A stretch of DNA of 33,569 nucleotides from a virus: IMG/VR virus record IMGVR_UViG_3300032288_003433, positions 1 to 33,569 of that record; one strand, written 5' to 3'. Position numbers and translations under genes: made by a program. Positions 22,617-29,499 of the stretch are shown here, in pieces. The notes under the pieces were generated by a model. It was not told where the DNA came from, made no database searches, and saw nothing but the letters and a program-made list of their open reading frames with translations. The number at the start of each line of letters is the position of its first letter. The first letter of the stretch is position 1.

Positions 22617-23661
22617 GTTAGAGCAGTCAACGGATCGTTCCGGTTTGGAGTTGGCGAAGGTTCGCCGACAGCGTGACAGCCTCCAAGGTGAGGTGATGCA
22701 TCTGGCGGAGAAGGTCGCTGATTTGGAGCGCACGTTGGGGTTTGTGGAGCAGGCGCAGGATTCTGTGCTTGATCCGCCGAACTGGTTGGCGCCTCGAGGG
22801 TCCGGGAAGAAGAAGCATGCGACTCTTGCGCTTCTGTTGAGTGACACCCATTTTGATGAGGTTGTGATTCCGGAGGAGGTCGGCGGGCTGAACAAGTATG
22901 ACCGTCGGATCGCAGAGCTGCGCCTCAAAATGTGGGCTGACAATGCCACAAAAATGGCACGACATTATCTGTCCGGCATCACCTACGACGGTGTCGTCGT
23001 CATGTTGGGTGGCGACATTTTCTCTGGCGACATCCATGAGGAACTTGCCCAGACGAACGCTGACACGATGCTGGGTTCTGTGTTGCATTGGTCGGAGCAG
23101 ATCAGCGCCTGTCTGCTGATGTTCGCTGACGAGTTCGGCAAGGTTCATGTGCCGTGTGTTGTCGGGAACCATGGGCGTATGTCGAGGAAACCGAGGATGA
23201 AACTGCGAGCCAGGACGAACTTTGATTGGCTGCTCGGCAAGATGATCGAACGGCATTTGGGACATGACAAGCGGTTCACGTTCGACATCTCCGAGAACGC
23301 TGACACGCTCGTGCAGATTTACGGTCACGGACATCTCCTCACCCACGGCGACCAAGTCAGCGGTGGCGGTGGGATCGGTGGTATCTGGCCGCCCATCATG
23401 CGCATGAGAGCCAGGAAAGCCCAACGAGCGATGGATATCGGACAGCCGTTCGAAACCCTCTGGATGGGTCACTGGCATCAGTACATCTCGACCCCGTACA
23501 TGATCGTCAACGGCTCCACCAAAGGACTTGACGAATACGCTTGGCTGAACAACTTCGGTTTCGAGGTCCCCCAACAGGCTTTGGCGATCGTCACCCCGGA
23601 GCACAACATCACCATCCAGGCTCCCGTATTCTGTAGTGACAAGGCCAAAGAGAAGTGGTGA
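22600..23661 (+). CDS. Metallophosphoesterase
   Basis: A 353-residue calcineurin-like phosphoesterase. I chose GTG 22600, which has AGGAAGGGGG upstream and overlaps the previous gene. Residues 1-50 form a coiled coil (SGLELAKVRRQRDSLQGEVMHLAEKV). The metal-site motifs are in order: LLLSDTHFDE (D82, H84), MLGGDIFSGD (D139), VVGNHGR (N190, H191), LLTHGD (H249) and MGHWHQY (H291, H293). All seven metal ligands are present, so it is likely active on a phosphodiester, probably DNA or RNA. Similar proteins occur in actinophage replication regions. The coiled coil suggests an oligomer or a partner. Confidence 0.88.
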   Translation: MGFKDELEQSTDRSGLELAKVRRQRDSLQGEVMHLAEKVADLERTLGFVEQAQDSVLDPPNWLAPRGSGKKKHATLALLLSDTHFDEVVIPEEVGGLNKYDRRIAELRLKMWADNATKMARHYLSGITYDGVVVMLGGDIFSGDIHEELAQTNADTMLGSVLHWSEQISACLLMFADEFGKVHVPCVVGNHGRMSRKPRMKLRARTNFDWLLGKMIERHLGHDKRFTFDISENADTLVQIYGHGHLLTHGDQVSGGGGIGGIWPPIMRMRARKAQRAMDIGQPFETLWMGHWHQYISTPYMIVNGSTKGLDEYAWLNNFGFEVPQQALAIVTPEHNITIQAPVFCSDKAKEKW

Positions 23662-23664
23662 GCG

Positions 23665-23931
23665 ATGACCGAATATCAGCCAGTGAACGCCACCGACCTC
23701 TGCTCACAAGCAGTCTTCGACCTCTGGCCTGACACCGTCCCCGTCCATGGAATCACCATCATCGACGCCATCCGCCCCGACGGACACCACGGCTTGCACG
23801 TCGTCCACGACAACGCAGTCCCCATCTGGGTTCTCATTGGCATGCTCAAATGCGTCACCGCCGACCTGGAAGCCCGTTGGGTTGGCGAAGACTACATCGG
23901 ATTCCTCGAGGACGACGATGAAGAAATCTGA
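23665..23931 (+). CDS. Acidic protein of unknown function
   Basis: An 88-residue protein whose ATG follows the metallophosphoesterase stop by three bases. Sequence: DLCSQAVFDLWPDTVPVHGITIIDAIRPDGHHGLHVVHDNAVPIWVLIGMLKCVTADLEARWVGE and an acidic end FLEDDDEEI. It looks like a compact alpha/beta domain. I do not recognise a family. Overlap with the following gene suggests co-translation. Confidence 0.65.
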   Translation: MTEYQPVNATDLCSQAVFDLWPDTVPVHGITIIDAIRPDGHHGLHVVHDNAVPIWVLIGMLKCVTADLEARWVGEDYIGFLEDDDEEI

Positions 23932-24184
23932 CTACGTCTACGTCATCTGGAAAGACGCCCACCAGGTCACAGACGCCTGGACCCACCTCGACGAGCTCGA
24001 TACCGAACCGATCATTGTCCGGTCGATCGGGCTGCTACTTCCAGGCGTCAAAAAAGGACATGTTTGTATCGCGCAAAGTATTATTGAGGATGAACATACG
24101 GTCGACAATGTGCTCGCCATACCGGAGGAAATGGTGATCAACGTCTACCACGTTTCGTGCGACGACAACCTTTCGTTGCCATAG
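23918..24184 (+). CDS. Small protein of unknown function
   Basis: An 88-residue protein from the first ATG that overlaps the preceding stop region. Sequence: YVYVIWKDAHQVTDAWTHLDELDTEPIIVRSIGLLLPGVKKGHVCIAQSII, a strand-rich start with VYVIWKDA resembling small phage proteins that carry a W-x-D/E-A signature. There is a short A/T-richer stretch near 24060-24100. No function can be assigned. It is the last gene before the hairpin and promoter at 24.2 kb. Confidence 0.62.
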   Translation: MKKSDYVYVIWKDAHQVTDAWTHLDELDTEPIIVRSIGLLLPGVKKGHVCIAQSIIEDEHTVDNVLAIPEEMVINVYHVSCDDNLSLP

Positions 24185-24217
24185 TTCCCGGTCAATTGCT
24201 GCTGACCTGGGCGTCCG

Positions 24218-24244
24218 GCCCGCCTGTCCCCTCCGCAGGCGGGC
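24218..24244 (+). terminator. GC-rich hairpin, possible U-less terminator
   Basis: Perfect 9-bp stem GCCCGCCTG/CAGGCGGGC with a 9-base loop, 33 bp after the preceding stop and just upstream of a promoter. There is no T-run after it, so it could be an actinobacterial hairpin-only terminator or a protein/RNA structure. Confidence 0.45.
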
Positions 24245-24260
24245 TGTTGACGTTTATGAC

Positions 24261-24289
24261 TTGATTTCCTCCCACGCTTTCTGTAGCGT
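24261..24289 (+). promoter_or_regulatory. Promoter with inverted repeat over the -10
   Basis: TTGATT (24261-24266), 17-bp spacer, TAGCGT (24284-24289) fit an actinobacterial SigA-type promoter (TANNNT -10). CACGCT (24274-24279) and AGCGTG (24285-24290) are perfect inverted arms over the spacer and -10, where a repressor would block polymerase. It would drive the small membrane protein, zinc-finger-like protein and transglycosylase. Confidence 0.45.
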
Positions 24290-24314
24290 GACCCGCATAG
24301 GGAAGGGAGACCCG

Positions 24315-24404
24315 ATGATCACAAATGTGATGCTTTACTGTCTGCTCGGCGGCATGGCCGCCCTGTTCATTCTCGAAATGGCAGGGTTCCGTGATGATGA
24401 CTGA
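24315..24404 (+). CDS. 29-residue membrane peptide
   Basis: A very short frame with a good ribosome site (GGGAAGGGAG) and an ATG 25 bp after the proposed -10. The product, MITNVMLYCLLGGMAALFIL then EMAGFRDDD, is a single membrane helix with a short acidic tail. Such mini-proteins occur in phage lysis or superinfection modules. Its 3' end overlaps the next start. It is too short for confidence from coding statistics, and the call rests on ribosome site, overlap and position. Confidence 0.5.
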   Translation: MITNVMLYCLLGGMAALFILEMAGFRDDD

Positions 24405-24549
24405 CAGACCTGTCCGTTGTATCAGCTGCGGACTTACGTTCATATCCACCGCCGTTTATCTTCACCCGACCCACCGTTGTGTGGTGTCGAGGCATCCGTC
24501 GGCTCGTCAGCCGGCGTGGGTGAAAGTAAACCGACAGAAAGGTTCCTGA
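24394..24549 (+). CDS. Small zinc-finger-like protein
   Basis: A 51-residue frame (ATG 24394 or 24397) that bridges exactly from the membrane peptide to the transglycosylase, sharing overlaps with both. RCISCGLTFISTAVYLHPTHRC contains Cys-x2-Cys followed by His-x2-His-x-Cys, a probable zinc site; the rest is basic (HPSARQPAWVKVNRQKGS). It could bind nucleic acid. Short Cys-x2-Cys proteins of this kind are common in actinophages without known function. Confidence 0.5.
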   Translation: MMTDRPVRCISCGLTFISTAVYLHPTHRCVVSRHPSARQPAWVKVNRQKGS

Positions 24550-25025
24550 TGTTCAGTTCACTTGTTGCGTTTGCGTTGCTGTCACCTGGCTATTACGCCG
24601 ATCCTGTCCTCGAGTTACCGGAGGAACCGATCGAGCAGTCGATCCCGTTCCTCGGCCCGCAGGAAGAGTTCTTCGGTGAGGTGATTACGCAAGACAAGTG
24701 TGTGGAGTGGACTGCGACAGCATTGAGCGCCGGCTGGGAACCTGCCGATCTGCCGAAACTGATGCGGATCATGTATCGGGAATCACGCTGTCTGCCGGAC
24801 GCATGCGGCGAAACGGACAGTCCGCATCTGCGCAAATGTCGTGACTGGGGACTGATGCAAATCAACGATTATTCGTGGAAGCGGATCATTCGTGAGATGG
24901 GTTGGGACATCGAGGAGATGCATGATCCGATCGAAAACTTGCGGTTCGCTCGCTGGCTGTTTGAGTACAGCCGAGACCGCAATGGTGATGGTTGGCATCC
25001 GTGGAGGCCGGTCAAGCAACCGTGA
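24549..25025 (+). CDS. Lytic transglycosylase/lysozyme-like protein with export-like N terminus
   Basis: A 158-residue protein. ATG 24549 overlaps the upstream stop and has AAAGG at good spacing. The N terminus MFSSLVAFALLSPGYYA is a short hydrophobic segment like a signal peptide or anchor without basic residues. The catalytic domain is lysozyme/SLT-like: LMRIMYRESRC has the conserved Glu (ESR), followed by CRDWGLMQINDYSW (GLMQIN is the hallmark of transglycosylases) and ENLRFARWLFEYS with GWHPW. It should cut the glycan strand, complementing the peptide-cutting M15 endolysin eight kilobases upstream. It may be a lysis enzyme acting from outside the membrane. Confidence 0.85.
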   Translation: MFSSLVAFALLSPGYYADPVLELPEEPIEQSIPFLGPQEEFFGEVITQDKCVEWTATALSAGWEPADLPKLMRIMYRESRCLPDACGETDSPHLRKCRDWGLMQINDYSWKRIIREMGWDIEEMHDPIENLRFARWLFEYSRDRNGDGWHPWRPVKQP

Positions 25026-25034
25026 CACAGCCTC

Positions 25035-25063
25035 TTGACAGGGTGCAGAAAGTGAGATAGAAA
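25035..25063 (+). promoter_or_regulatory. Promoter upstream of the nuclease operon
   Basis: Consensus -35 TTGACA (25035-25040), 17-bp spacer, -10 TAGAAA (25058-25063). It lies in the only gap between the transglycosylase and the nuclease gene and is the best -35 in the window. It may start the early/replication transcript. Confidence 0.5.
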
Positions 25064-25083
25064 CCGACATGGAGGGGAACACA

Positions 25084-26619
25084 ATGGCAGCAGATTTTGT
25101 TAGAGACCGATGGGGTAGACCGCTGATCACACCGGCAGACGGTGGGAAGCCGGTCGCATACACCCGTTTCTCATCACACGGACAGGTCCTCGAGGACCGG
25201 TTCGGGTTGGAGAAATGGAAGATCAGGACAGCAGCGTTGGGCCTTTCGGCACGACCCGACCTGCTCGCTCAGGTTGCGGCATGCGACCCTGATGACAAAC
25301 AGAGACTCGATGAGATCATGGGTCAGGCGTTGGAGGCTGGCGGCGGGTCGATCGGCGCGAACCTCGGCACAGCGTTGCATGAGTTCACCCAGCGGTTTGA
25401 TTTGGGTGAGTTGAGCCTGGCGGATATTCAGGAGCCGTGGCGGTCCGACGTCGCCGCCTACGCGGACACACTCAAGCGTTTCGACCTGACGCCGGTGCGC
25501 GAGCTGATCGAAGTGAACCTGGTGAACGACGAACTGCAGCTGGCCGGAACCGCTGACAGGTTCTACCGTCGCTCCGACGGCAGGCTCGTCTGTGCTGATC
25601 TGAAAACAGGTAAGGCGATCGGTCCGAACCCGCTCGCCTACGCAGTCCAGTTGACTGCCTACGCCCACTCCATGCTTTACGACGTGGAGAAAGGCGCAAG
25701 GTATCCGATCGGAGACGTCGACCTTGACGACGGCATCATCGTCCACCTCCCAGCGCAGAAAGCGTCATGCACGCTGTATCGGGTGGATTTGAAGATGGCG
25801 ATGGACGCCGCATGGGTTGCTACAGGCGTCCGTGGCTGGCAGAAACGCAAAGGACTGGTGCAGGTCATCCCGACCCCAGAGAAGGCCGTAGAGACGATTC
25901 TGGAGGCGTTTCCGGGGACTGTGGTGGAGGATGAGCCGACCCGCAACGACTGGCTACGAGCACGCATCATCGCCCTCGCCGCCAACCCTGCAGCGAAGTC
26001 TGATCTGAACGCATTGTGGCCGGAGGATTTGCCGAAACCGAAACTGTCCGCCACCTACACCGACGACCAGATCGACAGGATCGTCGAGATCGTCGCCAGC
26101 CTGGAAGACACCCACAACCTCGGGTTCTTCCCGATCGACCCGAAACAGCCGAAACTTGTTCCTGAGCCGGCACCGAAAACAGTCGTCGTGAAACCTGAGC
26201 CTGTCGACGAAGGGCGCACCATCACCGACGAAGAGCTTGAGGAGATCAAACAGCAGATGGCAACCTGCCCACCAACCGGACTTGCCTATATCAACCGGAT
26301 CACCACACAGGCAGCCGACGCCGGACACTCCATCAGCCTGCGCATGCTCCCATCACAACGCCGATATCTTCTCGCCTCAGCCCTCTTCATGATGGCCGCA
26401 CAACTTGAAGTCTCAGGCGAAGAAGACATCCTCGACGCCATGATCACCCACATCGCACCCGACCTGAACGGCGACACACCCGGCGCCATCCTCGGTCGCA
26501 TGACAATCGCACAAGCTGAACAACTCGAGCATCTCGCCATCGAGGTGTACAGCTGTACGAAACAAATAACCATTGATGAAACAGGATTCATCACCTTTAC
26601 ACAAGGAGCAACCACATGA
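25084..26619 (+). CDS. RecB/Cas4-like PD-(D/E)XK exonuclease
   Basis: A 511-residue nuclease. ATG 25084 is chosen because GGAGGGG precedes it at the right distance; ATG 25069 lies upstream of that site. Motifs: ANLGTALHEFTQRF (His99, the RecB-family motif I), LAGTADRFYRR (Asp158), LVCADLKTGKA (Asp172, Lys174: the D-x-K core), and YAVQLTAYAH (Gln189, Tyr193: motif QxxxY). This is the arrangement of RecB/Cas4-type nucleases. The C-terminal third (from about 380) is helical and charged. It has no helicase domain. Partner is probably the OB-fold-like protein with which it overlaps; together they resemble an exonuclease/annealing or DNA-protection pair. Involvement in recombination and degradation of host DNA are both possible. 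Confidence 0.88.
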   Translation: MAADFVRDRWGRPLITPADGGKPVAYTRFSSHGQVLEDRFGLEKWKIRTAALGLSARPDLLAQVAACDPDDKQRLDEIMGQALEAGGGSIGANLGTALHEFTQRFDLGELSLADIQEPWRSDVAAYADTLKRFDLTPVRELIEVNLVNDELQLAGTADRFYRRSDGRLVCADLKTGKAIGPNPLAYAVQLTAYAHSMLYDVEKGARYPIGDVDLDDGIIVHLPAQKASCTLYRVDLKMAMDAAWVATGVRGWQKRKGLVQVIPTPEKAVETILEAFPGTVVEDEPTRNDWLRARIIALAANPAAKSDLNALWPEDLPKPKLSATYTDDQIDRIVEIVASLEDTHNLGFFPIDPKQPKLVPEPAPKTVVVKPEPVDEGRTITDEELEEIKQQMATCPPTGLAYINRITTQAADAGHSISLRMLPSQRRYLLASALFMMAAQLEVSGEEDILDAMITHIAPDLNGDTPGAILGRMTIAQAEQLEHLAIEVYSCTKQITIDETGFITFTQGATT

Positions 26620-26957
26620 GCATCTGGGACGACCCAGGCATCGCAAACAACTCGGACTACATCAAGTTCGAAAACCAAGGGGACACCGCCAGCGGGGTCA
26701 TCGTTGACATCGGCATCCAAACCTGGGCTGACGGCTCAAAGTCCCCGAAACTCGTCCTCCGCACCACAACCGGAGACCGAGTCCTCACCGCCAGCCAGAT
26801 GCAACTGAAAAGCAAACTGGCAGAACTCCGACCGAATGTTGGTGACACCATCAAGGTGACGTTGACCGGGGTCGAGAAGTTGACTGGCGGCAAGACCCTC
26901 AAGAAGTTCGATGTCGTCGTGAAGGCCGGCAAGCCGGCTGACGATGACCTGATCTGA
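26616..26957 (+). CDS. OB-fold-like protein, probable ssDNA-binding partner
   Basis: A 113-residue protein with ATGA overlap to the nuclease gene. Sequence features: YIKFENQGDTASGVIVDIGIQTW then KLVLRTTTGDRVLTASQMQLKSKLAELRPNVGDTIKVTLTGVEKLTGGKTLKKFDVVV. The five-strand alternation and the V-G-D-x-I-x-V-x-L-T-G strand look like an OB fold, and the acidic end (ADDDLI) resembles the tip of SSB-like proteins. Such proteins sit beside Cas4/RecB-like nucleases in actinophages. Binding of single-stranded DNA is inferred. Confidence 0.7.
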   Translation: MSIWDDPGIANNSDYIKFENQGDTASGVIVDIGIQTWADGSKSPKLVLRTTTGDRVLTASQMQLKSKLAELRPNVGDTIKVTLTGVEKLTGGKTLKKFDVVVKAGKPADDDLI

Positions 26958-26980
26958 CACTCTTCCGCCGAGTGTCAGCC

Positions 26981-27037
26981 GGCCCGGTTCGAACCGCATC
27001 GTGGTCTCCCCTTCCCTGTGAAGGTTCGGACCGGGCC
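26981..27037. repeat. Large inverted repeat with 15-bp arms
   Basis: Left arm GGCCCGGTTCGAACC (26981-26995) and right arm GGTTCGGACCGGGCC (27023-27037) pair over all 15 positions as RNA, one as a G-U wobble, around a 27-base pyrimidine-rich loop. The left arm itself contains the 10-bp palindrome GGTTCGAACC. It fills most of the 120-bp gap between the OB-fold gene and the next small gene. No T-run follows. Possible roles: attenuator, RNA processing site, or dimer-protein operator. Confidence 0.75.
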
Positions 27038-27077
27038 ACCCAAAAGCAAACCCAAAGGGGAAAGGAAGGGGCAACCA

Positions 27078-27218
27078 ATGAACATCACCAAAAAAGACGT
27101 GACCGCCATCCGCAAAATCATTCGGCACATCCACACGTCCGATCCGACAATCCAAAAAGAGGTGCTGCGCATCGACGCACTCCTCGAAAACCTGCTCAAC
27201 CGCAAGGAGGACAAATGA
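27078..27218 (+). CDS. Small helical protein
   Basis: A 46-residue frame with ribosome site AAAGGAAGGGG well placed before ATG. Sequence MNITKKDVTAIRKIIRHIHT ... EVLRIDALLENLLNRKEDK: a basic helix followed by an amphipathic helix, as in small DNA- or protein-binding phage factors. Stop overlaps the next ATG. Function unknown. It begins a series of very short coupled genes. Confidence 0.6.
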   Translation: MNITKKDVTAIRKIIRHIHTSDPTIQKEVLRIDALLENLLNRKEDK

Positions 27219-27463
27219 GCGAAAACGCAGAAACCCAGTATTACCAGTCAGTCGTCGACGACCTCCAGGTCGCCATCGAACGAGCCAACGAGAAAATCAC
27301 GCAGCTCTCCGAAGAACGAGTGCTACTCAAAAAGATCAAGTCGACCGCCGAACTGTATTTGGCGTCCCTCAAAGAGGAATCCAACCTTGACGAAGGCTTC
27401 CTGACCATTGAACTGGCGAAGGATTTGAAGGCGTATCAGCAGTTCGTGAAGGAGCACTCATGA
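27215..27463 (+). CDS. Coiled-coil protein
   Basis: An 82-residue protein, ribosome site AAGGAGG before ATG. Almost all is coiled coil: YYQSVVDDLQVAIERANEKITQLSEERVLLKK and STAELYLASLKEE, then a final helix LAKDLKAYQQFVKEH. It may form a dimer that interacts with the next membrane/coiled-coil protein. Function unknown. Overlap ATGA with the downstream gene. Confidence 0.65.
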   Translation: MSENAETQYYQSVVDDLQVAIERANEKITQLSEERVLLKKIKSTAELYLASLKEESNLDEGFLTIELAKDLKAYQQFVKEHS

Positions 27464-27639
27464 ACCCGCTCCTCATCCCCATGCTGATCGTCGCCATCAG
27501 CCACATCGGACTCGCCGTCGTCGTCACACGACTCCAAGACAAAAACTCTGGGCTACGCACATCCAACGTCATCCTCCGCAAACGCCTTGAAGTGCTCGAG
27601 GACGAACTGCGGTTCTTCTCCGGAAGGCTCAAGAAGTGA
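27460..27639 (+). CDS. Membrane protein with cytoplasmic coiled coil
   Basis: A 59-residue frame from ATG 27460, overlapping the previous stop. A hydrophobic N-terminal helix (LLIPMLIVAISHIGLAVVVT) is followed by a charged coiled coil (LRKRLEVLEDELRFFSGRLKK). It has the form of a small one-pass membrane protein with the coil inside the cell. Its 3' end overlaps a further small membrane peptide. Superinfection or membrane-localised replication roles are possible; none is shown. Confidence 0.6.
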   Translation: MNPLLIPMLIVAISHIGLAVVVTRLQDKNSGLRTSNVILRKRLEVLEDELRFFSGRLKK

Positions 27640-27719
27640 AACGGTTCCTGGCCGGCCTGATCACCGGCATCGCTGCTCTCCTCACCTTCGGGTTCACCCA
27701 GGATCGGAGACGACGATGA
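27636..27719 (+). CDS. 27-residue membrane peptide
   Basis: A GTG-started frame overlapping genes on both sides by four bases. The product MKRFLAGLITGIAALLTFGF then TQDRRRR is a single hydrophobic helix between basic ends. The double overlap makes it plausible despite its size. Confidence 0.45.
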   Translation: MKRFLAGLITGIAALLTFGFTQDRRRR

Positions 27720-28027
27720 GTGACACCGACGACATGGTGATCCGCATCAACGAACAGGCTGCCATCATGCTCGCCTGGGCGAACCGATATCGGATGCTGA
27801 AACTCAACGCAATGCAAGCCGTCTTCCAACGAGCCGGCGAAACCCTCATGGACGCCGCCGAATATGTGCGTGCCCTCGACGACCGCTACCAGACAGCACA
27901 CCGAGGGCACACCATCTACCGGACAGTCGCCAACGACCTGAACAAAGAACTCGAACGCATCGAACAACGCTCCATCAGCTACACGCTCGTACGCATCTTC
28001 CGCATCATCCGCAACTTCTACAAATGA
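27716..28027 (+). CDS. Helical protein of unknown function
   Basis: A 103-residue protein from ATG 27716. It is almost entirely helical: DDMVIRINEQAAIMLAWANRYRMLKLNAMQAVFQRAGETL and then YRTVANDLNKELERIEQRSISYTLVRIFRIIRNFYK, with a very basic end. No motif is recognisable. The basic C terminus may bind nucleic acid. It overlaps the WhiB gene start. Confidence 0.65.
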   Translation: MSDTDDMVIRINEQAAIMLAWANRYRMLKLNAMQAVFQRAGETLMDAAEYVRALDDRYQTAHRGHTIYRTVANDLNKELERIEQRSISYTLVRIFRIIRNFYK

Positions 28028-28323
28028 ACCAGCCTGCGGATCGCACATGGATGAAACAAGGATCATGCCGAGGCATGGACCCCAACCTGTTCATGCCGCT
28101 CCGAGGCGAAAACAAAAAAACGAAACGAGCCAAAGACATCTGCCGGCAATGCCCAGTCATCAACCAATGCCGAGACTACGGACTAGAACTCGCCCAAAAC
28201 TATGACACCCACGGCATCTTCGGAGGATTGACCCGACAGGAACGATCGGCAAGACTGCGAGAAGCCGGCCTGTCCGTCCGCCGATCATCGGACAGCATAC
28301 CTCGACTGGACATGAAATGGTGA
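28024..28323 (+). CDS. WhiB-family transcription regulator, first copy
   Basis: A 99-residue iron-sulfur regulator. The four cysteines of the [4Fe-4S] site are C15 (GSCRG) and C39-x2-C42-x5-C48 (CRQCPVINQC). The turn motif HGIFGGLTRQER is the G-[IVY]-[WF]-G-G element of WhiB proteins, followed by a basic tail (RSARLREAGLSVRRSS). Phage WhiB proteins such as WhiBTM4 act on host WhiB-controlled genes (cell division, superinfection exclusion). WhiB is restricted to Actinobacteria and their phages, so this gene fixes the likely host group. Confidence 0.9.
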   Translation: MNQPADRTWMKQGSCRGMDPNLFMPLRGENKKTKRAKDICRQCPVINQCRDYGLELAQNYDTHGIFGGLTRQERSARLREAGLSVRRSSDSIPRLDMKW

Positions 28324-28649
28324 ACCCACAGAAACGCAAAGGAGACAACGCCGAACGAGAACTCGCCAAGCAGCTCTCCGATTTGCTTGGGTTCACGATC
28401 CGCCGTAAGTTAGGTGCCGGACGGCAAGACGACGAAGGGGACCTCGACGGCTTACCTGACTGCACAGCACAAGCAAAGAATTACAGCGATGTTCTGCGGG
28501 CGATCAATCAAGGATTACAAGACCTCGAGAGGCAGCAAACCAACTCGAAAGACACCCACGCCGTCCTCTTCGTCAGACGACGAGGCGGACAATGGATCGC
28601 CATACAAACATTGGAGCAATGGTCAACAACATTCAGAGAAACACTCTGA
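28317..28649 (+). CDS. Resolvase-like PD-(D/E)XK nuclease
   Basis: A 110-residue protein overlapping the WhiB stop. Motifs: KRKGDNAERELAKQL (Glu14 in the first helix), IRRKLGAGRQDDEGDLDGLP (Asp in GDLDG), then CTAQAKNYSD, where Q-x-K takes the place of the E-x-K core. The end (HAVLFVRRRGGQWIAIQTLEQW) is the usual last strand and helix. Size and layout resemble Hjc-type Holliday junction resolvases and actinophage 'resolvase-like' proteins; Gln in place of Glu is known in parts of the superfamily. It probably cuts branched DNA before packaging. Confidence 0.78.
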   Translation: MVNPQKRKGDNAERELAKQLSDLLGFTIRRKLGAGRQDDEGDLDGLPDCTAQAKNYSDVLRAINQGLQDLERQQTNSKDTHAVLFVRRRGGQWIAIQTLEQWSTTFRETL

Positions 28650-28667
28650 AATCCCAAGGAGGGGACA

Positions 28668-28988
28668 ATGAGAAACAGATATTGGCAAGCGACAGTCCGC
28701 AACAGGACAGAAGTGGTCGACCTTGAGTATTACGTCGATGGCGACGAAATGCAGGTGAGTTGGATCAACCAACACGGCAATTTGCAGATTCCGAAAGAAG
28801 TGCAGGACCGCACCCCGAAAGGCGCTAAAAGCACCCATCGAATCTGGGTGGCGTTCTTTGAAGGGAACCATCAGATTCTCATTGACTGGTTCATCAAAGA
28901 CGACCAAGTGACGATCGCATACCGTTCGCTGACCTGCGACTCATGGCAGGCCCCGAACACTTGCGTGGACCTCAGAGGTGCCGCATGA
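28668..28988 (+). CDS. Protein of unknown function, beta-rich
   Basis: A 106-residue protein after a good ribosome site (AAGGAGGGG). It alternates short strands with Trp residues: YWQATVRNRTEVVDLEYYVDGDEMQVSWINQHGNLQIP, IWVAFFEGNHQILIDWFIKDDQVTIAYRS. It has the look of a small beta-barrel or sandwich. I do not recognise the family. Overlap with the next ATG indicates an operon. Confidence 0.6.
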   Translation: MRNRYWQATVRNRTEVVDLEYYVDGDEMQVSWINQHGNLQIPKEVQDRTPKGAKSTHRIWVAFFEGNHQILIDWFIKDDQVTIAYRSLTCDSWQAPNTCVDLRGAA

Positions 28989-29209
28989 TGGACATCGGCG
29001 TTCCGATCTGTGACGACTGCAAAGCCGTCCGACCCGGCTTCTGCCAACGATGCACCTACCTCATGACCAACATGAGACGCTGGCGCAAAGTCGCAGAACT
29101 CATCCACGCAGACAACTGCACCCACCGCAAATCCGACTCAGGAACAGGATGCAACACATACCTCGAGGGCATCTACAACGACCTTCGAGCACAGGAAGGG
29201 GAATCATGA
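28985..29209 (+). CDS. Zinc-ribbon protein
   Basis: A 74-residue protein (ATG 28985 or 28988). C9-x2-C12 (ICDDCKA) and C20-x2-C23 (GFCQRCTY) form a zinc-ribbon site; NMRRWRKVAELIHADNC and GTGCNTYLEGIYNDL follow, with two more cysteines. It may bind DNA or serve as a small protein adaptor. Both ends overlap neighbours by a few bases. Confidence 0.65.
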   Translation: MMDIGVPICDDCKAVRPGFCQRCTYLMTNMRRWRKVAELIHADNCTHRKSDSGTGCNTYLEGIYNDLRAQEGES

Positions 29210-29499
29210 ACACTCGACAAGCGCTTCTCGGTGAAGCCATCAGGCTCGTCACCGGCGACCGCAACAACCAGTACGGCCCGCCAACACAAGACTTCGACCG
29301 CACCGCCATCCTCTGGTCCGCCTACCTTGACGGTCGGCGCATCCTCCAAGCCCATGATGTCGCAGCCATGATGATCCTGTTGAAACTATCCAGGATCAGC
29401 TGGGACCCGAAAAACCGTGACTCATGGACCGACATCGCCGGCTACGCAGCCTGCGGATACGAATGTGTGGAGGGCGATCATGGCCGGCATCAAAGCTGA
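29206..29499 (+). CDS. DUF6378-type protein
   Basis: A 97-residue protein from ATG 29206. The sequence EAIRLVTGDRNNQYGPPTQDFDRTAILWSAYL, then HDVAAMMILLKLSRISWDPKNRDSWTDIAGYAACGYEC, is the characteristic core of a family common in phages and annotated DUF6378; the pattern of conserved acidic residues in helices resembles all-alpha NTP pyrophosphohydrolase (MazG-like) folds, but activity is not established here. It could adjust nucleotide pools. The stop region overlaps the HTH gene start. Confidence 0.8.
   Translation: MNTRQALLGEAIRLVTGDRNNQYGPPTQDFDRTAILWSAYLDGRRILQAHDVAAMMILLKLSRISWDPKNRDSWTDIAGYAACGYECVEGDHGRHQS

Noticed and set aside
26980-27000. GGTTCGAACC as the T-loop of a tRNA or a tRNA-derived attachment core
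   Set aside because: No 5-bp T-stem, anticodon arm or acceptor stem can be built around it, there is no CCA end, and no integrase gene is present. It is better explained as part of the 15-bp inverted repeat.
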